A stretch of DNA of 64,000 bases, taken from Aedes albopictus. Taxonomy: Eukaryota; Arthropoda; Insecta; Diptera; Culicidae. The notes below the pieces were generated by a model. That model was not told where the DNA came from. It searched no databases and saw only the letters and a list, made by a program, of their open reading frames with translations. A program made the translations under genes and the position numbers. The stretch is taken from the NCBI RefSeq assembly GCF_035046485.1, contig NC_085138.1, positions 294,916,256 to 294,980,255 on the forward strand, written 5' to 3'. This document shows positions 56,343 through 64,000 of the stretch, one piece after another. Position 1 is the first letter of the stretch; every line of letters begins with the position of its first letter.

Positions 56343-57110
56343 TAGGGGGATTAGGGGCATAATGGACACCCGGGGCGAAATGGACACACCTGTTTTTGCC
56401 GACACCGTTGACTTTTATGCATAACTTTTAATGTATAAGTGTAAAGGAACAAGTCATTGTTCTATTTTTCAAAAGTACAATTTATATTTCTTCAAAATAA
56501 CTAAAATATCTCGGATACTTTTTCAAAACGACGTATAATACACGCAAATCCTATGTTGATACGTCGTTTTGAAAAAGTATCCGAGATATCATTGAAATTG
56601 AAGTATGTTTTTCATATGGTGGATTTCTTATAATTTCAACGCAGCAGCAAATAAGGTATTACGAGTGGTTGAGTATGTCCACCATACAAACAAGTGAAGT
56701 GTTAGCTTATCTACATGTATACGCAGATTAAGCAATGGATGAAGTATTATATTTTTGATAAGAACTTTCTCAAAATAGCAATTTCAATGTTGTAGTCGAC
56801 TCGGGGCGAAATGAACACTGGCAATTATGAATGGATGTACGCGCGTTGCATACTGTTAGGCGTTTTAGAGAGTTTGGAAAAAATCAATTTGATTATTTTA
56901 GCCTAAAATTTATTTAATTGACTTCGATGTTATGTAAACTCGTCTAAGATGGAATATTACATTTGTGGTATTGATCTCCGTAGGCAAATTACTTAACTGG
57001 TCGATGTAACCAAAGAATTAGCATAAAATATGCAGGGGTGTCCATTATGCCCTGATGGGTGTTCATTTTGCCTCGCAACTTTCCTGCCAGCCCTGAAAAA
57101 CACACGGTTT
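56343..57110. mobile_element. Second family A element, nested in the first, itself interrupted
   Basis: Starts TAGGGGGATTAGGGGCATAA inside the first copy and follows the reference copy to ACACACGGTTTA at 57110. A short matching stretch resumes at 61732-61797. The final terminus is not found. Confidence 0.7.
56506..56589. mobile_element. 76-bp hairpin insertion with visible empty site
   Basis: CTCGGATACTTTTTCAAAAC ... and its complement end. It is flanked by ATAT within AAAATATCATTG, which reads uninterrupted at the equivalent points of the copies at 25898 and 55929. Confidence 0.8.
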
Positions 57111-57488
57111 ATTGACGATTGCATGAATTTCTAGACTCTAGTGCAATTTATATTAAGTGAGATGAAAATTGCACACTCACTAATATCAGTAGGCGTATGC
57201 TGGAAAATATTTGACATTTCACCCACAGAAGTGAGACGCAATCCCAGGCGAGGTCTACAGTGCGAACTGGTAGCTAAAAAGTGCTTTGTGCAAAGAGAGA
57301 TACGTTGGCTTTCCAAACTAGCCAGGATCGAATCGTGCCATGCGAGATGCCAAGGACGTTGGTTAAATATACATACCGGATGAACTGGTTAGTTCCTGCT
57401 CAAGGAAGACAATTTCTAAGTCCCGTGCAGTAGAGTAATCTTCAATAAGGAGAACTCCCAGTACTCGCATTTTCCTCACATTTAGCCA

Positions 57489-57803
57489 ATGCTAGCCAGC
57501 CCACAGCTGTTGTTTTATTTTTTAGATATGGCTACTTTTGTATCCACCTTATTACAGTACATCCTGCATTTCTCCTGGCTATCCCATACTCGATCAAATA
57601 AATCCGGACCATCCTCCTCAATTATCCAGCAGCTCCCTGACTCTCAGGTTGATTCTGGTCTTCGGTACCTCCATATGTTTGCCCTTACTGATTCATTAAA
57701 CATTCCTGTCGATTCCATAGACCCGGAATCGTGGAGCCGGTCGGTTCTTTCGTTGCCGGGTTTGTCTCAAACGGGCATGTTCAGTCCAGATGACATTGAC
57801 TAA
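57489..57803 (+). other. Unidentified 104-codon frame in insertion X
   Basis: A pyrimidine tract followed by TTTTTTAG precedes ATATGGCTACTTTTG at about 57526, so a terminal exon starting there is possible (about 92 codons, ending SQTGMFSPDDID). The frame is not repetitive and codon third positions vary, unlike the array frames. I do not recognise a family. It might be a remnant of the transposase gene of insertion X, a host exon copy or chance. The 80-codon frame at 57141-57383 is similarly unplaced. Confidence 0.25.
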
Positions 57804-58629
57804 AACAATTGAACTCGATTTAGATAGGAAATGGAAATCGCTGGCCATGAAACCTTCTACTTGGCCCGAAAATACTAAATTCAGAGAATTTGAAAATCGT
57901 TGTACCGTCTGGAAACCGAATCGTACTTAAAATTGTAACTTTTGTGTTTTTGAATGAATGATTAGGGTAGCGCACCCAGAAATCGCCCAGTTTATGCGGG
58001 AATTTGTCTTCCGCAGCTTAAAAACCATACTTCTAGGACAAGTCAACTACATTTTTTCGGCAAATATGTAAAAACGCATGTGTTCTTGCTATTATGGGAC
58101 AAAAATTTAAAAATAATGTCGTGAAATCTTTAATAAATGGTTTAATTTAAACGACCTCAAGGTCCCCAATTTCGACCCCCTTGATCCTATTTTCGCCCAT
58201 CATTGGAACCAGTTTTCGCCCACTTTAAAAACTTATTGTTTTAACATTCTTTACATGTTTTGATGCTTAAGATAATGTAATTTATCTGTAGATGAACTAA
58301 AACATTAATGTATGACGTCAAAATGATGTATCTATGGTGTTGCCAGTTAAAAAAATACACCTCAAATAGCCGGCCATGTACCATGAGTTCCCACATGATA
58401 GAATTACTTTTATTTCCGTTAATTTTCCATCTTTTGCTTATATCATTTTTGGCCTTATTTGATCCGAAATTTGTTTTCCATTAAACAATTATCAAAATGA
58501 ACCGGTGCAACATTTTTTTTTTCAAAAATAAGACACAATCGAGTACTAGATCAGAAGTAGTATGAATTTTGAGTTGTAGCATTCTCCATTTATTGCCTCT
58601 TACACAACACAGTGACCTGGTTTCATATT

Positions 58630-58722
58630 ATTTGGCCGAATGTCATTTAGCCGAACGCCATTTGGCCGAAAGGGTAATTGGGCCGATTGCCGTTTGGCCG
58701 AATGCCTTTTGGCCGAAAAGGG
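58630..58722 (+). repeat. 15-bp TTTGGCCGAATGCCA repeat, six units
   Basis: Units: TTGGCCGAATGTCA, TTTAGCCGAACGCCA, TTTGGCCGAAAGGG, TTGGGCCGATTGCCG, TTTGGCCGAATGCCT and TTTGGCCGAAAAGGG. Confidence 0.7.
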
Positions 58723-58850
58723 AATGATGAACTTGAGTGATCATGTCACTGTTTTCACTATCAATACCTCTAAAGAACAGAAAAGAAGGAAAAATCTGAC
58801 AAAAATATTTACAATTTCAGCGCCTACTAATCCCTTAAATTGCAAAACTA

Positions 58851-59985
58851 AAGCCTTCAGTACACGCTTTACCAAGTGTGCTAACTTTTCCGCACGCATG
58901 AACCAACATCGAAGTAAACGCTTGACATTTCCAATGTTTTGTCAATGTTGAGACCGTTTTTGGCCTGCTGGGTTATGCGTGCGGAAAAGTTTGCACACTT
59001 GGCAAAGCGTGTACACTCATTGCACAATTATGGGTCACACACAATTATTAGTCACTTTACACTTTAATAGATAAATACTAATTAATTGCAAGCTTTTGTT
59101 AGCCATTATCATTTTTCGTACATAAGTTGATATGTTTTGTGTCACTATACGTATCGCACACGGGCTTATACGTCAAAACATACATATTTTCAGTAATTTT
59201 TTGTTCGGCATAAAACCATCTGTCAAAGTAACGCTTCGATTGTGAACATCAGAAAGTGCGTGCGCTGCTCTCGTAAGCTCTGTAAAAGCGAGCTTTTGCG
59301 ATTTTCAAGTGCGAAATGGTATCGTCACCAGAACAAAAGTATAATTTACGTTATAAATGTAAAAATTCATGTGACTGCAGCTAATTAAAGCTTATTTCAT
59401 GCAAAATTTAAATGACTCATTATTGTGACAAGAAACACCGAAAATCACACAATTATGGGTCACTTTTTGTGCAGCATAATATTGACAGTTCTGCGTACAT
59501 GGGTATTGCATACTTTTAGGCGTTTATCAGTGGTTGTGTTGGTGATTCTGTCCCAATTTTGAAAAATTGATGCCAAATCATGAAAACACGCTTCGTTAAG
59601 AGGTTTGAGACCAGTTTTAGATTCTACTATAGTTGATCTATCTAGAATAAGTGACCATTCATTGAAAAAATAGACAAAAGATTATTGTTCAGCCGATTCC
59701 TCTTGAGTGACCCATAATAGGCAACAAATTGACCCATAATTGTTACACAGCCAATTTTGACCCATAATTGTGGTTTTCATTATTCACCAACATTTCAGTA
59801 ATTTTCACCGCCTAAAGTGAATTATACAAGCAGATTTTTATATAAAACAATAAAAAGGAGTTTCAATGAAGAGAATATAAAATAAAAATAATGAAAGTGC
59901 TATTTTTGTATGAAAAACGATTCATATTATGAAATGATTGCTCCTTGAGTGACCCATAATTGTGCAATGAGTGTACTGAAGGCTT
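58851..59985. mobile_element. Hairpin MITE C, split by element D
   Basis: AAGCCTTCAGTACACGCTTT ... TTCCGCACGCAT pairs with ATGCGTGCGGAA ... GGCAAAGCGTGTA. The last bases of its right arm (CTGAAGGCTT) are found only after element D, at 59976-59985. Removing D restores the hairpin. Confidence 0.75.
59012..59975. mobile_element. TA-flanked element D
   Basis: Inverted ends CACTCATTGCACAATTATGG and the complement, TA duplicated. Its interior shares TTGCATACTTTTAGGC and CATTCATTGAAAAAATAG with family E at 26836-27854. The phrase GACCCATAATTGT repeats near the right end. Confidence 0.75.
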
Positions 59986-60248
59986 AAGCACAGAGAAACA
60001 GACGTAACACTTAGAACAATTTTCATCAAAAAACATCGTCACGAAAACGTAATCGCCCAATGCTAAACGTACTGTGGTTCGCCGGGCCGCCACTAGATGG
60101 CTATAGTGAGCAAATGTCAAACAGGAGCTAAAACTATGCCAGCGCCGCGAGTGGTCGATCGACCTACTACTGAATATTTGAATCAACCGTTCAAAATATG
60201 ATCAATGGGGAGCAATGAGAGTGTGACGTCTGTTTGTCTGTGGCTTAA
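59984..60248. mobile_element. TTAA-flanked MITE F
   Basis: TTAA at 59984-59987 and 60245-60248, with inverted ends GCACAGAGAAACAGACGTAA and the complement of GACGTCTGTTTGTCTGTGGC. A one-ended relative lies at 46803-46830. Confidence 0.7.
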
Positions 60249-61425
60249 GAATAACGATCCAAAGGAGGAAATATTTCTGATCATCATATTGGACACATTT
60301 TACGCGTTACGTTTTGAGCGAGAATCAAACTTTTGTTTCAGAAATTGTTATGTTGTTAAATACATGATAACCAGCGCATCAAGCGATCAGATTTGAATAA
60401 AAGCTTCAATTTATGCTTTCTTATTAGGAATTGGGCCTTTTTACTTCAGACGAAACAAAGAAACACATGGTAGCGAGACTCTATCGCAAAAAATAACAAA
60501 TTTTGGATGAACGCCAAGAATTTTGCTACCTTCTCGAAACAGTTTACATTACAAACGAGTTTGCATCTACATATAGCTCAACAATACTTGGGTACTATAA
60601 CATATTGCCACTACCTGATATGGTTTGCTTAAATTGTAGTTTATGGTCGTCAGCATATGATTTTATATTGTTCAACAATAAACATCATGAGAAAAACTAA
60701 CCTTATCAGTAAGGATAAACTTAATGTTTGGACTTTATGTCAATTGGTATTTTTCAATGCGGAATTACTTAACAATATATCCCTTCCCCTCTTAGATTTT
60801 TATCCAATCCACCTTCTTATCAAAATACCTACCAGATATATAAACGATTTTGAACTAGAAATAAAGCAAATTTAGGCCTTCTTACCGCTTTTATAAAAAT
60901 AACAGCTTTTTCGGTAAAATTCGCCCAAGAGGGTCGAAAACTGGCTCAGCAGATATGAGAAGTACAGTATATGAAGATTCGCCCAGGGCGAATTATGGAT
61001 CAGCGTCTTAATTCGAGTACCAGTTTTCGCCATCTGATTTAAATGGAATTTCGCGAAGTTAATCACAACATTTCCGTTTAAAAGAGCTTTTAAAATATAA
61101 AATAATTGATATTCAACGTTATAAACGAAAATATATCGATAAACATTTTCAATATATACATTTATGCCTATTTTCATGTATGGCATTTCTAGTGCTTTAA
61201 CATATGCTGAGGGCTTGGTCGAGCAAGGTTTGTCTAAGCAAACGATTTACGAATCAATTTCAGAATGTAATGCTACAATTTTAGGTTTTTGATTAAGAAT
61301 AATGTAAAACTATTTATTGTCATTAGAATTAATCATTCAAAAACAGATTTAATGTATTTAAAATAAAAAAATCCAGTACGTGGGCGAAAACTGGGGTGTG
61401 GGCGATTTCTGGGTGCGCTACCCTA
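60249..61425. other. Right half of element B, no gene
   Basis: AT-rich with short frames only (60503-60700, 60657-60875, 60872-61186), none resembling a transposase. Confidence 0.5.
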
Positions 61426-61797
61426 TTTAGTTTTTTTGCCTGTGGATTGTGATAGATAGACTATAATTTGTTCAATTTTGTCGTTTTGCTCTAAGTGTTT
61501 TAAATTATTTAGAATTAAGATTTCAATAAGATCAAAAAGGTCAGTTCAAAGTAAACCCACAAATAAATATATATATAAACTCATCAAACATTTGGATACA
61601 AAATAAAAACAATGAGGAAAAAACTTGTTGTCGAGGTAACCGTGAGGTAGCGCAGGAGTTTAGTGAGCTGTGCAAATAATCACTGTGCAAAAAATATTTG
61701 CACAGTAGTCTAATCATTCAAAAATATTGCAATACAATTCATTATTTCTTCACAATAATGACATTCTACCTTCTCTAAATGATTGAAAGACGTAGGA

Positions 61798-62050
61798 GGT
61801 ATTTTGGGCCAATCAATCATTAAATATGGATATATTTGGTATAATATCTTAATCATTTTCAGGCTATAACGGTCTTTTTTAACTCATAGTTTAAGGGAGT
61901 AGAGGTCAAAGTGGATAATGAAATGATAGATATGATAGTATTCGCTAGGTAGCGAACAAGTGTTAAAATTTAATAGAAGGTGAAATTAGGCAAGTAGGCC
62001 ATGTATTGAACGAATACATCGAATGCGTAAAACTTCTGCCGTACTTCTGC
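61798..62050. other. Unassigned
   Basis: AT-rich, no repeat recognised. Confidence 0.4.
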
Positions 62051-62173
62051 TTAACCTTCCGTAACTCGCGCGGTTGACTACCTGCGTCAGCACCACGCTA
62101 AAGCTGAGTACAAAAAGCGAGATTTTTTCATCGTGTTGTACAAAATACAACAGCGCGATCGCTCGAGGGTTAA
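62051..62173. mobile_element. TTAA-flanked MITE, copy 3
   Basis: TTAA at 62051-62054 and 62170-62173, with CCTTCCGTAACTCGCGCG and CGCGATCGCTCGAGGG as degraded inverted ends. Same family as 6022 and 23343. Confidence 0.65.
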
Positions 62174-62945
62174 AAAAAGTGTTCTATCCAATATCGTGTG
62201 TTAGCTGGAATGTAATTCAAGTTTGCAATTATTCATCTAAAAAGTACAATGAAGTAAACCCGCGAATACTCTTTGCTGCTCGCACCGTTCCCTCCTCCCA
62301 ATCAGATTTTATCCAATCCGGAAATAACACAGGTAAAAAGTCAACCCATCAGGGCCAACAAATTTCAACATCGTCAGTTTGTGTCCAAAAGTGGTCGCTT
62401 TTTGTCAAACTAAACCACCACAGAGCGCTCACCAGAAAACGCGAGAACACCGGCAAATGCAATTACAACTTGGTCCATTTCGGGCCCCTCGGTCCAGGTT
62501 AGTTCCTGAAAGTTGCACTCGGTTGTGAGTTTTGGGGACCGCTGCTGCTAGCGCATGTTGCTGCACCGATGAAATTTTTCACCATGCTGCAGCGTTCTAT
62601 ATATCAAGCCAGCAGCCAGCAGCGACGTTTACCCGGCCATCCGAGGTCAAAGTGAAAATTCGTTTGATCTGTTTTGCAAATAAGCCCCGTCAACCGCAAA
62701 CAGGCCCAGCCAGCGGCAGCAGTGACCAACCCCTGCAACTACATACACTATGAATATGGTCTTGGAAGTAGTGTGAAAAGGGGTGAGATTGGCTTTGCCG
62801 CTGGTGATACCGGCTGTTCAATATCCCTTTAGAAAGAATAGTTTAGTTAGTTAGTTTGTCGAGCTTCGGTAATATTATACTTTAAGCATTCAGTAATTTG
62901 AACTTCAACTGAAACTAGAACCTCTGAACACGGTACCTACCTTAA
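62174..62945. other. Apparently single-copy, GC-richer sequence
   Basis: The open frame 62074-62502 starts inside the MITE and runs into this patch, so it is not credible as a native gene. No domain recognised. Confidence 0.35.
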
Positions 62946-63203
62946 TCTATATATATAAAAATGCAGTGGCATACGTGGGACCGCGCATAACTTGCGAACG
63001 GATGGTCCGATTTGGGTCGCCTGAGTTTCGTTCTGTTAGTTTTCACCCAAGGAAGGTTTATGAGGCAAAAAACATGGGAAAATTAAGAGTTTTTGAAAAT
63101 CGGGTTTTCATAGGTACATTTTGAACGGGGACTTTGGCTTGGCTAGGCACTTGAAACGTCAAAAAACGCAGTAGGCAAGACAAAGTTTGCCGGGGTCAGC
63201 TAG
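62946..63203 (+). mobile_element. Non-autonomous Helitron, 258 bp
   Basis: Starts TCTATATATATAAAAATG after an A and ends CTAG before a T, without target duplication. A short hairpin GGCAA-(8)-TTGCC at 63174-63191 ends nine bases before the CTAG. A 5' TC, a 3' CTRR, a subterminal hairpin and insertion between A and T are the defining Helitron marks. No Rep/helicase gene. Confidence 0.85.
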
Positions 63204-64000
63204 TTTATTGTAAAAACATACCTAGTTTCACGGTAGGCCAAAAGCTTGACCCCCTAGTACAATTCCAGGGTGGATGTTTGCCGGAGATATTGAATGCATA
63301 AACTATGGAGCAGCAGGAGAGGTTGCACCAGATTGCTTTTATCGCGTGATGATGTCTGCTGGTCTCCATCAGCAGACCAGCACCAGCGGGCATTCAAGTT
63401 GGTGATGGGTAGTTTCGTTGTTGGTTCGGTTTGTTTGCCAGGAGCGAAGCTTTTCCTCATCTCCGATGTTTATTTAGCTAGATTAGACCAGATAGCCGAC
63501 ACTTTGCCGGCTGGTGTGTGCTTTTTGATGGAGCTCCAGTTGAGGAAGAGAACTCGTTGCCAATTTGCTAATTATTTGGGTGAATGGGAATAACATATGA
63601 ACATTTTATGATTTGCTTATAAAATCTAATCTTTTTTGTTTCGCATTGAAACGTGGATTAAGTAAAAGTTATTTTATTTCAAAATCCGACCAGGCACATC
63701 AAAGACACGATGAAAGCTGGGTATTTTGCGTAATTCAGATCCCATTATTGAGGTCACTAGCCTCTGCCCAGCAACTCCTACATTCACCTCCTCGTAGATT
63801 GGGTAACCAACCCCGGTGGGAACTTTGGTCGGAGAGAGGGGTGGTTGATTCTGCAAACCTTAGCGTCGACGAACATTCATTCCGATCTTGACGGGTGTAA
63901 TGCAACGAGCCGGTCTGAAACATCCGGGGTTCGATCGTCACAAAATCCAACCAATTTGTCTGTTATGAGCATTTCCAATTCAAAGCATGGATCGCGTAGA
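63204..64000. other. Apparently single-copy sequence
   Basis: Moderate GC with several short frames on both strands (63294-63593, 63613-63891), none with recognisable motifs. A hairpin near 63356-63387 (TCTGCTGGTCTCCATCAGCAGACCAGCA) is visible. Confidence 0.35.

Larger units (their letters stand above)
57963..61425. mobile_element. TA-flanked element, family B, 3.46 kb
   Basis: Inverted ends GGGTAGCGCACCCAGAAATC and the complement of GATTTCTGGGTGCGCTACCC, TA on each side. Its words GTTTTCGCCCA recur inside near both ends. It contains the 15-bp repeat at 58630-58722, hairpin C with element D inside it, and MITE F. No transposase frame. Confidence 0.7.
57111..61731. mobile_element. 4.6-kb insertion X in family A element
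   Basis: The family A sequence is split between ...CGGTTTA and CAATTCATT. The ends of the insert show weak inverted similarity (TTGACG...GAAT...TAGACT...GTGCAA against TTGCAA...GAAT...TAGACT...GTGCAA) with TA at the junctions. It contains two small frames (57141-57383, 57489-57803) and element B. Confidence 0.5.

Noticed and set aside
62074..62502. 142-codon frame as a gene
   Set aside because: Its start lies inside a TTAA-flanked MITE, and no domain is recognisable.

Overview
This window looks like repeat-dense, non-coding chromosomal DNA from a mosquito of the Aedes type. The clues are a LOA-clade non-LTR retrotransposon, many foldback and MITE-type elements, tRNA-derived SINEs, a small Helitron and arrays of a 12-bp GGAATTCC-centred minisatellite. 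The genus is inferred from the style of the repeats, not from a diagnostic gene. I see no host protein-coding gene that I can defend. Nearly every long reading frame is produced by tandem repeats whose unit is a multiple of three, or lies across a transposon inverted repeat.

Layout. 1-2.57 kb: GGAATTCC-type array split by a 721-bp minus-strand retroposon-like insertion that carries four 78-bp monomers. 2.6-4.2 kb: ordinary sequence, then an element remnant with a 20-G run. 4.2-9.5 kb: decayed minus-strand LOA-type element (endonuclease, reverse transcriptase, RNase H, C-terminal zinc knuckle), broken by at least three smaller insertions. 9.8-21 kb: several GGAATTCC arrays, the most homogeneous at 15.17-16.76 kb, with SINE copies beside or inside them. 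21-28 kb: MITEs, SINEs and two complete TA-flanked elements. 27.9-30.85 kb: a ~137-bp minisatellite with a 2.2-kb hAT-like element inserted in it, target duplications intact.

30.4-41.0 kb: a direct tandem duplication with period 5,313 bp and copies that look identical. One breakpoint is inside the 28.7-30.8 kb hAT element and the other is inside a second hAT element (40.8-42.4 kb). An 8-bp filler lies between the copies. 44.1-45.3 kb: LTR/leader-like fragment with a TATA box and a series of small hairpins whose stems covary. 46.0-47.7 kb: a large palindrome built from six copies of one ~125-bp module. 51.9-53.9 kb: decayed GGAATTCC-like array whose orientation flips. 53.9-61.8 kb: a deep nest of elements inserted into one another. 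62-64 kb: a MITE, a textbook non-autonomous Helitron, then apparently single-copy sequence.

The window has no operon or pathway. What can be read is an insertion history, because several elements sit in other repeats whose uninterrupted copies, or whose coding frame, show the empty site. All element calls rest on reading the sequence by eye. Boundaries marked approximate need alignment.
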